From Candidatus Kapaibacterium sp. (GTDB taxonomy: Bacteria > Bacteroidota > Ignavibacteria > Kapaibacteriales > UBA2268): 62,653 nt of DNA. This document shows, piece after piece, positions 1 to 8,829 of the stretch. The stretch covers positions 1-62,653 of the forward strand of contig CALHGZ010000015.1 of NCBI GenBank assembly GCA_938031175.1. The letters are read 5' to 3'. The notes under the pieces were generated by a model, which saw only the letters and a list, made by a program, of their open reading frames with translations, was not told where the DNA came from and did no database searches. Numbering within the stretch: position 1 is the first letter of the stretch; the number at the start of each line of letters is the position of its first letter. The position numbers were made by a program, and so were the translations under genes.

Positions 1-1
1 T

Positions 2-145
2 GAGTCTATTTTCAACCGAGCCTATAATATACAAAAGGAAAAATTTGAAGGGGCAATAAGCGAAGATGAAGCCGAGCAGTCACTTGCCGAGATACAAAAA
101 GAATTGGATAAAATGGTGGAAGAGATGTATCTGGGGGAAAAATAA
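2..145 (+). pseudogene. C-terminal fragment, probably restriction-modification protein
   Basis: An open frame enters from the left edge and stops at 143-145, giving the last 47 residues of a protein. It is charged and helical, ending in a KELDKMVEEMYLGEK-like tail. The rest lies outside the window, so the product cannot be named from this piece. The next three fragments resemble restriction-modification proteins, so this is probably the tail of one too. It could also be the intact end of a complete gene cut by the window edge. Confidence 0.4.
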
Positions 146-146
146 A

Positions 147-371
147 ATGAATATGCTGAGCCCATTTGGACAAGAAGAAAAGGAAATATATAAGAACAAT
201 TGAAAGCCTTATAAATAAAACAAAAGAAGACTACTTTCTGTGGGAGGTTGACTTTGCTGAGGTATTTGCAGATCAAGGCGGATTTGATATAGTAATGAAG
301 AAAGAAAAGAAATTTATTGGGCAGTAGCCGAATTAGTAAAAAACAGATTAGAAAAAGCAAAGAGCGTGTGA
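147..371 (+). pseudogene. Decayed Eco57I-type restriction-modification remnant
   Basis: No single frame is open. An ATG at 147 gives only 18 codons. Another frame reads through about 170-290 with a stretch like FLWEVDFAEVF...GGFDIVM, resembling the segment before the NPPY methylase motif of Eco57I-like enzymes (usual form EW-FEFPEVF...GFDIVIGNPPY). The NPPY motif itself is gone, and a further frame continues to a stop at 369-371. At least two frame breaks and the lost catalytic motif mark it as a dead remnant. Confidence 0.45.
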
Positions 372-385
372 AAATGAAATACATC

Positions 386-408
386 GTAGGGGCAATTCAA
401 AATTGCCC
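386..408 (+). repeat. REP-like palindrome upstream of the transposase gene
   Basis: GTAG (386-389) is followed by a perfect 8-bp stem, GGGCAATT (390-397) with AATTGCCC (401-408), around a 3-nt CAA loop. A GTAG-type lead followed by a GC-topped palindrome is the usual layout of REP sequences mobilised by RAYT transposases, and a RAYT gene starts 20 bp downstream. Confidence 0.6.
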
Positions 409-428
409 ATATAAAAAAGGGGTGTAAA

Positions 429-1109
429 ATGAAATACAACCCAGAAAAACACCATCGCCATTCCATCCGTCTTAAATATTACGATTATTCTCAGCCCGGT
501 GCATATTTTATTACCATATGCACGCATAATCGGGTGTGTTTGTTAGGTAAGATTAAAAATGGACAAATGATATTAAATAAATTTGGCATGATTGCCAAAC
601 AATGTTGGTTAGACATACCATCACATTATCCAAATGTTAAATTAGACGAATTTGTCATTATGCCAAACCATATACACGGAATAATCGTAATAAAAAACGT
701 AGGGGTTCAAAATATTGAACCCAATAAAAATATTGTAGGGGTTCAAAATATTGAACCCAATAAAAATATTGTAGGGGTTCAAAATATTGAACCCCAACAT
801 AATATTGAACCCCAACATAATATTGAACCCCTACAGAACAAATATCAAAAAATCATACCATGTTCTATAGGTTCGATTGTTCGAGGTTATAAAATCGGTG
901 TTACCAAGTGGTTTCGCCAAAATACCAATATTGGAAATGTGTGGCAACGCAATTATTATGAACACATCATTCGCAATGAAAAGGAATTTAATAAAATCCG
1001 TGAATATATAATTAATAATCCACTCAAATGGGAATTGGATATTGAAAATCCACAAAGACAAAAAGAATACAAAGACACAAAAAATTATTTTAAGGAAGTG
1101 CTCAAATGA
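429..1109 (+). CDS. REP-associated tyrosine transposase (RAYT, IS200/Y1 family)
   Basis: This 226-residue protein has the RAYT signature. The N-terminal HRHSIRLKYYDYSQPGAYFITICT block is followed by the HUH metal-binding motif in MPNHIHGIIV (about residues 77-86), and the catalytic-tyrosine region is in VWQRNYYEHIIRNEKEF (about 176-192). These enzymes nick and join single-stranded DNA at REP hairpins. Between the HUH motif and the C-terminal half sits an in-frame insertion of repeated NIEP units (about residues 92-135) encoded by palindromic DNA repeats, absent from ordinary family members. A REP-like hairpin lies just upstream. The stop codon overlaps the next start by 4 bp. Activity cannot be judged, but all core motifs are present. 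Confidence 0.85.
   Translation: MKYNPEKHHRHSIRLKYYDYSQPGAYFITICTHNRVCLLGKIKNGQMILNKFGMIAKQCWLDIPSHYPNVKLDEFVIMPNHIHGIIVIKNVGVQNIEPNKNIVGVQNIEPNKNIVGVQNIEPQHNIEPQHNIEPLQNKYQKIIPCSIGSIVRGYKIGVTKWFRQNTNIGNVWQRNYYEHIIRNEKEFNKIREYIINNPLKWELDIENPQRQKEYKDTKNYFKEVLK
699..834 (+). repeat. In-frame array of palindromic repeats inside the RAYT gene
   Basis: Units starting at 699, 735 and 771 have a 36-bp period (12 codons). Each contains a perfect hairpin, GGGTTCAA / loop AATA / TTGAACCC (703-722, 739-758, 775-794). Two 18-bp half-units follow (796-813 and 814-831), and the array closes with CCCCTAC, the complement of the opening GTAGGGG. Both periods are multiples of three, so the reading frame is kept and encodes repeated NIEP motifs. 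Confidence 0.85.
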
Positions 1110-1882
1110 GCGAAAAGAAATCGCTAGTAATTCGTGAATTGTCCTTACTGGGTGAAAGATGGCTTTCGTTGAAAATCCAGAGAATGAAAAATCTTCTGAA
1201 AATTGCTGAACCTGATGAAGCTCTCTACCGTGAGGTTATGCTTTCCCTTGGTTATCCAAGAAATAAGGTCCATTTTTTAGAACTTGCTCTAATACTTCCT
1301 TTTAGAGAAATAAAAGAACTTAAGGAAAAAGGCAAAATAGAAAAGGCATTACTTTATCGGGCAGGTTTTATTGAATCAAGAGAAGGGTTACCTGATAATT
1401 TTGATTTTTCTTTAAGAATGGATAAATCCGTGTGGGACTGTAAAGGAATTCGTTCTTCTAACTATCCTGGGGAAAGAATAAAAGGAATTTCGTATCTTCT
1501 TTCTGAAACCTCTTCATGTAGTTTAGTAGATTTTTTTATAAAAAGGATTTTAAATGAAAAGGTAATTCAAGAATCTCATTTAACTCCTAAGCAGGCACAG
1601 AATTGTGTCAATAAAATAATGAATTTTAAAGGTATCGGTATTCAAAGGAAAGGTGAGATGTTTTTTAATATCATTCTGCCTTTTTGCATTGCCTATTTAG
1701 AAAATAAAAATTCAGAAATTATCAAATTTCTAAATGAAATTTTTTCTATCCATCCACCCCTTTCTGAAAATTCAGTAACTAAAAAATTTAAATCTATGAT
1801 TGGAGAATCAAAGTATGCTGAACTGAATACATCTACAAAATCTTATTTTGGAATACACTTATATTTAAAGGAAAATGGGTAA
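1106..1882 (+). pseudogene. DUF2851 family protein, N-terminally truncated
   Basis: The 258-residue frame matches the C-terminal part of the DUF2851 family, recognised by the DEALYREVMLSLGYPRNKVHFLELA block (about residues 37-61). Full-length family members have roughly 400 or more residues, with more sequence before this block; here the ATG overlaps the stop of the RAYT gene by 4 bp and the N-terminal part is missing. The likely history is insertion or deletion at the RAYT junction. The remaining frame has no internal stop, so it may still be translated. The family function is unknown. Confidence 0.6.
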
Positions 1883-1885
1883 TTC

Positions 1886-2008
1886 ATGAATTATGCATAC
1901 AAAAATATTTTCAACGTGCAAAAGCAGGCAAAGGTAAAAGAAATTGAAAAAGAAATTGACCAGTTGACTTATAAACTTTATGATTTAACAAAAAAGAAAA
2001 ATTGTTGA
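1886..2008 (+). pseudogene. C-terminal remnant of a type IIG/Eco57I-like R-M protein
   Basis: A 40-codon frame reads VKEIEKEIDQLTYKLYDL near its end, a hallmark of the extreme C-terminus of Eco57I-like and related methylase-endonuclease fusions (typical form EIEREIDQLVYKLYGLTEEE). Nothing of the catalytic part is present upstream. It is a fragment left by deletion. Confidence 0.55.
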
Positions 2009-2063
2009 GGAAAATATATGAATTACCGATTAATAGCCACCCAACAAATTATATGGTGAGATT

Positions 2064-2708
2064 TTGCGAATGCAGAATATCCTGTCAGCATTTGACGAAT
2101 TTCAAGGCGACCAAATTATTTTAAACGAGCGACATATTCAGGATTATCATAGTATTTACATTGACCTTTACAACGAATTTCGTAGAACAAAGCAAGCAGA
2201 AGCAGAAATTATTAATGATGACCTTGTTTTTGAACTAGAACTTATCAAACAGGTAGAAATCAATATCGATTATATCCTGGAACTTATACAGAAATATAAA
2301 AACGAACATATAAAAGATGTTGAAATTATCACTAAAATTAACAAAGTCATCAATGCCACTGTTAGACTACGGGACAAAAAAGATCTTATTAACGAGTTTA
2401 TTGCATCATTTGATGCCAGCTCAATAATAGAAGAAGAATGGCCAGAATTTGTACATGAAAAAATGAAAAAAGAACTGGATAAAATCATTGAAGAAGAAAA
2501 GTTAAACTCACAAGAAACTTATAAATTTATAGAAAAATCTTTTAGTAATGGTTTTATAACAGATATAGGTGTAGAATTTGCTCAAATTTTGCCCCCCATA
2601 TCACGATTTTCAAAAGACAACGAGAGAGGGAAAAAACGAGAAAGAGTATTAGACAAATTACAAAAGTTTTTTAATATTTTCTTTGATATAGTGGGAAAAA
2701 ACACATAG
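2064..2708 (+). pseudogene. hsdR: HsdR C-terminal fragment (type I restriction subunit)
   Basis: The 214 residues match the C-terminal helical domain of type I restriction endonuclease subunit R: LNERHIQDYHSIYIDLYNEF, then DDLVFELELIKQVEINIDYIL, then the family's closing blocks ILPPISRF and LDKLQKFFNIFF. This domain contacts the methyltransferase core. The nuclease and helicase motor domains, normally about 800 residues upstream, are absent, as are hsdM and hsdS. The apparent start is TTG, or ATG at 2070, neither with a convincing ribosome-binding site. It is a truncated, non-functional remnant. Confidence 0.75.
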
Positions 2709-2899
2709 CAAGCAATACTGATTTGACATCTTTACGAATTTTGCTATTAAGGAAAATTCCTGTCTTTAAGGAGAACATTAAATGACAGAAAATAAGAAAA
2801 AATTATGGCAACAACATAATTTACGGCAGGTTTTCGAACTCTGCGGAAGCCTTCATCTTCCTTGTCACGTTGCACTCTCGCCTGACGTTTCGGGGCAAA

Positions 2900-2985
2900 T
2901 AACAGCGGATAAACGGTTCGGCTCTTGCAGAGCCTAACCCAAATTACATTCGGCAACTTCGTTTATCCTCAAACGTTAGCGGTCA
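2900..2985 (+). repeat. attC-like element 1
   Basis: It opens with TAACAGC (2900-2906) and ends with GTTAGCGGTCA (2975-2985). Inside is a perfect 9-bp inverted repeat, GGATAAACG (2907-2915) with CGTTTATCC (2960-2968). It shares GGTTCG, CCCAAATT and AACTTC blocks in the same order with the element that follows. This is the architecture of integron cassette recombination sites, but the terminal boxes fit the RYYYAAC/GTTRRRY consensus only partly. Confidence 0.45.
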
Positions 2986-2995
2986 GACTAAAAAA

Positions 2996-3085
2996 GCCTA
3001 ACACAGCATAAAAGGTTCGAGGCTTAAGGCACTCACCCAAATTCTGTTTTGGGGGAAACTTCTTTTATGCTGCAAACCGTTAAAT
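2996..3085 (+). repeat. attC-like element 2
   Basis: The element begins with GCCTAAC (2996-3002, matching RYYYAAC) and ends with GTTAAAT (3079-3085, matching GTTRRRY). Inner arms CAGCATAAAAG (3004-3014) and CTTTTATGCTG (3062-3072) are perfectly complementary over 11 bp. The ATG of the next gene lies one base beyond the GTTRRRY box, the position expected of an integron cassette gene. No integrase gene is in the window. Confidence 0.55.
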
Positions 3086-3086
3086 A

Positions 3087-3398
3087 ATGACAGAATCCAA
3101 AAAATACAGAGCAACATTTTTGACAATATCTATTTTGACATTAATTTTAAGCCGACTATTTATACTTATGAATTTGAGTGAGTTTTATTTAATTGCAATT
3201 CTAAACAATACAGAAAGACTTTATTCAACAATAAATCTATTTTGGGAGATAATTTTCTTTTCGGCATTTTTGCTTGCTATATGGACAACAAAAAAATATA
3301 AATTGGTTTTTTGGCTTGACTATTTTTCTCATATTCTAACAATTTTTGCACAATCAAATTGGTATAAAATAAGAAAAAGAAAAAACTATTACTTATAG
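3087..3398 (+). CDS. Small membrane protein, putative cassette gene
   Basis: This 103-residue product is not recognised. It has about three hydrophobic segments (residues about 9-29, 30-60 with interruptions, and 62-88) and a basic tail (KIRKRKNYYL), so it is probably an inner-membrane protein. It begins one base after an attC-like GTTAAAT box, which suggests it entered as a mobile cassette. It may be truncated at its C-terminus, because the frame ends in a lysine/tyrosine-rich run typical of a frame change. No function can be assigned. Confidence 0.45.
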   Translation: MTESKKYRATFLTISILTLILSRLFILMNLSEFYLIAILNNTERLYSTINLFWEIIFFSAFLLAIWTTKKYKLVFWLDYFSHILTIFAQSNWYKIRKRKNYYL

Positions 3399-3623
3399 GC
3401 TTATTAAGTATTCAACTGTTTCTCGTTTTCGGACAATCAAGAATTTTACGAGTATGAGCTATCTGATTATCGATAAATTCAGTCCTATTACTACTTAACA
3501 AAACCACTTCATTAATCTTCCAGTAATGTGTAACTGTAATAAAATTTGTTTCAAATTAAACTAAACAGGCTAAAATTTTGTCAAATAATAATATTTTAAT
3601 GAAAATTATTGAAAAGAAGATTT

Positions 3624-6446
3624 ATGTTTAAAAGTTATTTATTATTTCTAATATTTGTTATATGCTATCCATTGAATTCAGCGATAATTGTAGAAGGTCA
3701 GGTTGTAGATTCATTGGATTCAAAACCTTTACCTGGTGCAACATTATCTATTATTTCCCTATCAAGCAATCAATCCTATAATGCCATAAGCGACAAGTCA
3801 GGATTTTTTAAAATCAATATCCCAGAACCAGGCCGATATGAGCTAAAAGTAACATACATCGGTTATGATGCATATTCGAAAAGAATAAATTTAGGAAAGG
3901 AAGCGAAGCAAAATTTAGGAAAAATATTGATGAGGCAATCTGATATTCAAGCAAAAGAGATACAAGTCATAGGGGATGCACCAATAGGAGAGCAAAAAGG
4001 TGATACAACAGAATTCCGAGCGGAAAGCTTTAAAACGCTTCCAGATGCAACAGCCGAGGATTTAGTAAAAAAGATGCCCGGTGTTCAAGTAGAACCTGAT
4101 GGCACAGTTAAAGCTAAAGGTGAAGAAGTCAAAAGAGTATTAGTTGACGGCAAACCCTTTTTCGGCGATGACCCGACCGCTACTTTAAGAAATTTACCTG
4201 CTGAGATCATAGATCGTGTACAGATTTTCGATCAGATGAGCGAGCAAGCTCAATTCACCGGTTTCGATGATGGTCAAAGAGACCGAACACTCAATCTTTT
4301 AACAAGAGCAAACCGAAGAACCGGTCAATTTGGTCGTTTTAATGCTGGCTATGGATTGGAAAATAAATACAATGCTGGTGCTAATTTACATATTTTCGAT
4401 GCTAACAGAAGATTATCATTTTTAGGTATGTCAAATAACGTTAACCAGCAAAATTTCTCGCCTCAGGATATAAGCATGATGTATGGCGGTGGAACTGGTT
4501 TCCGTGGTCAGTTTTTAAGAATGTTTGGTACAGCTCCTGTTTCTCCGGGTTTTCTAAGAGGCTTTAGTGCTAGCCGTTCGGGGGGATTTGGTAGCTTTTT
4601 CTTTGGCCAGCAGGAAGGTATTTCGACTACTCATGCTTTTGGTATTAACTATAACGATTATTGGTCCGAAAAAATTAACGTTTCCGGAAGTTATTTTTTT
4701 AATTATGGATTAAATAACAATGAGCAAATTACGAATAGAGAGATATTTTCGAAGCAAGACGAAACACAGCTATATAATCAGAAAGATATAAGCGAATCTA
4801 TAAGACGCAATCACAGATTTAATTTTCGAATTGAATACAAAATAGATACAAGCAGTTCATTAATTATACGCCCGTCAATGTTCATACAAGCAAGTAATAT
4901 CATTAGTAATATGGATGCTTTAACTATGACTGAATCATTTCAAGAATTAATCAATTCAGCAAGCCATAACAATTCTAACAATGAGACCTATAATTTTTCT
5001 AACGAAATTTTGCTAAGGCATAAATTCCAAACACCAGGTAGGACAATCTCAGTCAGTTTAAATACAAATATAAACAATAGAGATGGTATAAATTGGCAAT
5101 TTTCACAGAATAATTATACAATTGCTTCATTAATTTCAGACACAATAAATCAAACTTCATTTTTACCTAATAACGGCTTAGGATTGACTTTAAAAACAGT
5201 TTACACCGAGCCTCTTGCCTATAGGCATCAAATGTTGTTTTCCTATGATGTAGGAAATAATCTAAGCAACTCCGATAAAGAGACTTATTCATTTGATTAC
5301 GAAGATAATGATTACACCAATCCAGTCCTTCATTTGACAAATCAGTTCGATAATACCTATATTACACAGCGTATCGGCACAGGTTACAGAATGTTCGATG
5401 AAAAAAGGAATTTTACCATTCAATTCGAATTGCAAAAAGCACAATTAACCAATCGCCAGTGGATGCCATATCATTTTGATAATACATATATCTTCACCAA
5501 CTTCCTTCCTTCGCTGAGTTATAATCATAAATTCAGCCAACAGGAAAATCTAAGAATAAATTACAGAAGTAGCACTAACCAACCATCGATAACGCAATTG
5601 CAAAATGTCCTCGATATTAGTAATCCATTGCAAATATCAACTGGAAATCCTAATTTAAAGCAATCTTATTCTCATTTTATAATGGCAAATTACTCCAATT
5701 TTAGCAGTGATTTCCGCAATGTATTTATGTTGTTTTCATCCATTAATATAGCATCTGATTATATTGCTAGTTCGATAATCTTAAGTCCTAAAGATACAAT
5801 AATCGAAGGGATAACAAACTTACCTGCAGGTGTACAATTTACCAAACCAGTTAATCTTGACGGTTACTATATGTTTAACACTTTCATTTCTTATGGTACA
5901 CCATTGAGCTTTATCTCATCCAATATAAATTTAAGTATCGGTGGCATATATTCACGCACGCCCGGTCTTATCAATAATTTAGAAAACATTTCCAATTCCT
6001 ATAACTTCAATCTGATGTTGAATTTAAGTAGCAACATAAGTCATGAATTAGATTTCACATTATCTTCACGAGCAAGTTTTTCAACAACAGTGAATACCGT
6101 CAGGAAAGACTTAAATAACCGTTATAATAACTTTTGGACAAGAGCCAATCTCAATTGGATTTTCTGGGAAGGATTCTTCATACAAGTCGAATTGAATAAT
6201 CAAATCTATACAGGTTTAACAGGCAATCTAAATACCAATTACACTTTATTGAATCTTAGTCTCGGGAAAAAATTATTACCTAATGACCAAGCCGAAATAA
6301 AGCTTTACATATTCGACTTACTGAAACAAAATCGGAACATTATAACAAATGTCTCCGATTACTATTACGAATTTGTCCAAAATAAGGTATTAACCCAATA
6401 TCTAATGCTTTCATTTACATACAATCTGAGAAACTTCAGGCAATAA
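3624..6446 (+). CDS. TonB-receptor-like outer-membrane beta-barrel protein
   Basis: The 940-residue product has a signal peptide (MFKSYLLFLIFVICYPLNSA), a carboxypeptidase-regulatory-like domain (about 25-105: VEGQVVDSLDSKPLPGATL...YIGYDAY), a TonB plug-like region (about 125-225, with GVQVEPDGTVKAKGEEVKRVLVDGKPFF) and a long aromatic-rich beta-barrel of the OMP_b-brl_3 type. It probably sits in the outer membrane as a transporter or surface barrel; the substrate is unknown. A TTG 15 bp upstream is in frame, but the ATG at 3624 is preceded by AAGAAGA and starts directly at the signal peptide, so it is preferred. It stands alone. Confidence 0.8.
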   Translation: MFKSYLLFLIFVICYPLNSAIIVEGQVVDSLDSKPLPGATLSIISLSSNQSYNAISDKSGFFKINIPEPGRYELKVTYIGYDAYSKRINLGKEAKQNLGKILMRQSDIQAKEIQVIGDAPIGEQKGDTTEFRAESFKTLPDATAEDLVKKMPGVQVEPDGTVKAKGEEVKRVLVDGKPFFGDDPTATLRNLPAEIIDRVQIFDQMSEQAQFTGFDDGQRDRTLNLLTRANRRTGQFGRFNAGYGLENKYNAGANLHIFDANRRLSFLGMSNNVNQQNFSPQDISMMYGGGTGFRGQFLRMFGTAPVSPGFLRGFSASRSGGFGSFFFGQQEGISTTHAFGINYNDYWSEKINVSGSYFFNYGLNNNEQITNREIFSKQDETQLYNQKDISESIRRNHRFNFRIEYKIDTSSSLIIRPSMFIQASNIISNMDALTMTESFQELINSASHNNSNNETYNFSNEILLRHKFQTPGRTISVSLNTNINNRDGINWQFSQNNYTIASLISDTINQTSFLPNNGLGLTLKTVYTEPLAYRHQMLFSYDVGNNLSNSDKETYSFDYEDNDYTNPVLHLTNQFDNTYITQRIGTGYRMFDEKRNFTIQFELQKAQLTNRQWMPYHFDNTYIFTNFLPSLSYNHKFSQQENLRINYRSSTNQPSITQLQNVLDISNPLQISTGNPNLKQSYSHFIMANYSNFSSDFRNVFMLFSSINIASDYIASSIILSPKDTIIEGITNLPAGVQFTKPVNLDGYYMFNTFISYGTPLSFISSNINLSIGGIYSRTPGLINNLENISNSYNFNLMLNLSSNISHELDFTLSSRASFSTTVNTVRKDLNNRYNNFWTRANLNWIFWEGFFIQVELNNQIYTGLTGNLNTNYTLLNLSLGKKLLPNDQAEIKLYIFDLLKQNRNIITNVSDYYYEFVQNKVLTQYLMLSFTYNLRNFRQ

Positions 6447-6597
6447 ATCATCAATTAGCTGGTACAAACTTTGTAAAAAATACGAAGAATCTATTACCTT
6501 GTTAATATTTTAAACTTTTTGCACAAATTTTCAGCTTTAAACACTAACTATTAAAAATTTAAAACTCATTTTATCATCAAATATTCTTAAATTTGCA

Positions 6598-7557
6598 ATG
6601 GATGTTAGAATTGAATTAAGAATTATGAAAAATCATCACCTTAGTGTTTATTTCGATGAAGAAAGAATATACATCGCTCTCTTAAAAAAAGGAATAAAAG
6701 GTATTGAATTGATTGATATTGACGTTACCGATCATCCATTTAGTTTTATTGATATTGATTATAAGTCAAATCTTTTAGCAAAATCTGAATTAAACCAAAT
6801 ATTATCCGAATTTGAAAAATACGAAATTAACAGAGTTTCCATCACATTACCCACAGATAACATTTTAATTAGTCAATTTCCTGCACATCCGAACATAAGC
6901 GAAGAGGAACTTAAAAGTTTAGTTGACTTTGAAATTAAAAATAGCTACCCCCAGTTCACTTATGATGATTTCAATTCAAATGTATATCTAATTAAGCCAA
7001 CTGATTCAAAATATAAATTATTAGCTGTAATAATATCGAAAAAAGATTTAGAAATATGTAAAGATTTGATTTCAAAGCTTAACACACCAGTTGATAATAT
7101 TGAAATAAGTCAATTCAATGCACATAATTCTTATATTTATAATTACCCCGATAAAAATTGGGAAGTTATTGCTTTCTTCAATATTTCAGGAAATTTTATA
7201 GATTTCACCATTTTGTTTGAAAAAGAATTATTGCACTATAGTATAATTGCTACTTCAACAGATCCTGAAATTAGTTTTATTTTAGACGAAGCTATAATGA
7301 ATTCTACTTTAAAATATAATGTAAAAATTGAATCAATATTCCTTTTCGGTTCTAAACTGAACAAATACATTTTTGATGAATCAAAAAAGTTATTTTCAGC
7401 TAAATCTATCGACTGTAACAGATTAAATGCTTTCCGTATGATTGAAACTAAATTAGATGCCAGAAAACGAGAATATTGTTCTCGCATGGCTCATATATTT
7501 CCACCATGTATAGGCGGTTTTTTCCAATCTTTACATAAAAAATTTAAGTTTTATTAA
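6598..7557 (+). CDS. PilM-like actin-fold protein
   Basis: The 319-residue sequence resembles the ASKHA/PilM-GspL class found in pilus and secretion platforms: an N-terminal beta-rich start (LSVYFDEERIYIALLKKG), an SITLPTDNILISQFPAHPNISEEELKSLVDFEIKN segment like the PilM core, and a later ISGNFIDFTILFEKELL strand pair. No pil or gsp gene adjoins it. It lies 12 bp before murI, so they are probably co-transcribed. The start could be ATG at 6598 or 6625; neither has a strong ribosome-binding site. Assignment rests on fold-like patterning and is moderate. Confidence 0.5.
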   Translation: MDVRIELRIMKNHHLSVYFDEERIYIALLKKGIKGIELIDIDVTDHPFSFIDIDYKSNLLAKSELNQILSEFEKYEINRVSITLPTDNILISQFPAHPNISEEELKSLVDFEIKNSYPQFTYDDFNSNVYLIKPTDSKYKLLAVIISKKDLEICKDLISKLNTPVDNIEISQFNAHNSYIYNYPDKNWEVIAFFNISGNFIDFTILFEKELLHYSIIATSTDPEISFILDEAIMNSTLKYNVKIESIFLFGSKLNKYIFDESKKLFSAKSIDCNRLNAFRMIETKLDARKREYCSRMAHIFPPCIGGFFQSLHKKFKFY

Positions 7558-7569
7558 TTATGAGCAAAT

Positions 7570-8397
7570 ATGGATTTTAGCTCTCCTATCGGTGTATTTG
7601 ATTCAGGAATTGGTGGTTTAAGTGTATTAAAACAATTAATCAGATTTTTACCCTCGGAAAAGTTTGTTTATCTTGGGGATATAGCTCGAGTACCTTATGG
7701 CAACAAAAGCGAAAAAATAGTAAAGCAATATGCAATTGAATGCACAAAATTTATGCTCTCCAAAGAAGTCAAACTCATTGTAGTTGCTTGTAATACGGTC
7801 TCTTCTGTCGCGATAGATGAAGTCAAGGGAATTGCAGGCGAAATAATGGTAATTGATATGATTGAACCTGCTTCTGTTGCAGCTGTTCGATCAACAAGAA
7901 ATGGCAATATTGGTATTATCGGAACAAGAGCAACGATTCAAAGCTATTCTTATCCAAAAATGATAAAAAAAATCATTTCTGAGTATGAATTTAATATTAT
8001 CTCAAAAGCTTGTCCTCTTTTCGTACCATTGATAGAAGAAGGATTGCTTAATCACCCCGCTACTAAAATCATTGCCGATGAATATCTAAAGGAATTGAAA
8101 GCAGTAAACATTGATACATTAATACTTGGTTGTACCCATTATCCTTTACTATCTCAATTAATTAGCGAAATACTATCAGGTGTGCAATTGATTGATACCG
8201 GCGAGCAAGCTGCTGTTGTAGCATTAAGAAAATTGGCAATAAATAACTTGATTGCTGATAAAAGCATACCTTTAAATAATATTCCTGAAATAGAGTTCTA
8301 TGTAACGGATTTACCTCCTACATTCAATGATATAGCAAAATTATTTTTAGGTTTCGACATTCAGTCACCACAAATTGTTTCGTTGGGTCAACAATGA
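7570..8397 (+). CDS. murI: Glutamate racemase
   Basis: MurI converts L- to D-glutamate for peptidoglycan in the cytoplasm. The 275-residue protein has the usual length. It carries GVFDSGIGGLSVL (8-20), the first catalytic cysteine in VACNTVSS (C74) and the second in GCTHYPLL (C188), which form the two-base racemisation pair. The stop codon overlaps the ATG of the following lipoprotein gene by 4 bp. Confidence 0.95.
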   Translation: MDFSSPIGVFDSGIGGLSVLKQLIRFLPSEKFVYLGDIARVPYGNKSEKIVKQYAIECTKFMLSKEVKLIVVACNTVSSVAIDEVKGIAGEIMVIDMIEPASVAAVRSTRNGNIGIIGTRATIQSYSYPKMIKKIISEYEFNIISKACPLFVPLIEEGLLNHPATKIIADEYLKELKAVNIDTLILGCTHYPLLSQLISEILSGVQLIDTGEQAAVVALRKLAINNLIADKSIPLNNIPEIEFYVTDLPPTFNDIAKLFLGFDIQSPQIVSLGQQ

Positions 8398-8822
8398 GAC
8401 AAATTCTTTACATAATTATCTTTCTTTCTTTTTTATCTTTATCTTGTAGAGAAGATGAAGTAAAAATACAATTTATTAGGGACTTAATTAATCTACCTGA
8501 TGATATCGAGACCGTAATCCAAAACAGTAAATTCGATATTTCGCTTTTTCAAAAAAATTATTTTACCGATAATGAGAAAAAAAATGATTTTATTTCAAGG
8601 CTAAATCTTGAAATAAAAAAGTATTATCCAGATGATTTCAAAATTACCTGCAATCGCGAAAGAAAAGAATACGATAGTGAATCAAAAGAGATTAGATATT
8701 ACCACGAAATCAGTATCAGCGGCAATAACGAAGACAGAAATATACTTTTTAGATGGTCTTTACTTATGAACAAGTGGCACTTACAAGATATAATTATTAC
8801 AGGTAAAGTATGGTGCAATTGA
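8394..8822 (+). CDS. Small lipoprotein of unknown function
   Basis: This 142-residue product has a signal peptide ending in the lipobox LSLSC (C18), so it is probably lipidated. The remainder is charged, with a C-terminal beta-rich stretch (ILFRWSLLMNKWHLQDIIITGKVWC) like small NTF2-like or immunoglobulin-like folds. It overlaps murI by 4 bp (ATGA) and is translationally coupled to it. I do not recognise the family. Confidence 0.7.
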   Translation: MRQILYIIIFLSFLSLSCREDEVKIQFIRDLINLPDDIETVIQNSKFDISLFQKNYFTDNEKKNDFISRLNLEIKKYYPDDFKITCNRERKEYDSESKEIRYYHEISISGNNEDRNILFRWSLLMNKWHLQDIIITGKVWCN

Positions 8823-8829
8823 AAATAGG

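Noticed and set aside
22-384. 120-codon minus-strand frame
   Set aside because: It runs antisense through readable restriction-modification remnants, has low-complexity Phe/Leu/Ser composition and no recognisable motif or ribosome-binding site.
699-834. Regular repeats that could be a CRISPR array
   Set aside because: The repeats are adjacent, lack unique spacers, are in frame within a transposase gene and have no cas genes nearby.
2781-2936. 51-codon plus-strand frame beginning MTENKKKLW
   Set aside because: It runs into the attC-like element and has no recognisable domain; probably a cassette remnant at best.
2747-2956. 69-codon minus-strand frame with an Arg-rich segment
   Set aside because: It runs across the first attC-like element and its flank; the apparent protein is best explained by the repeat sequence.
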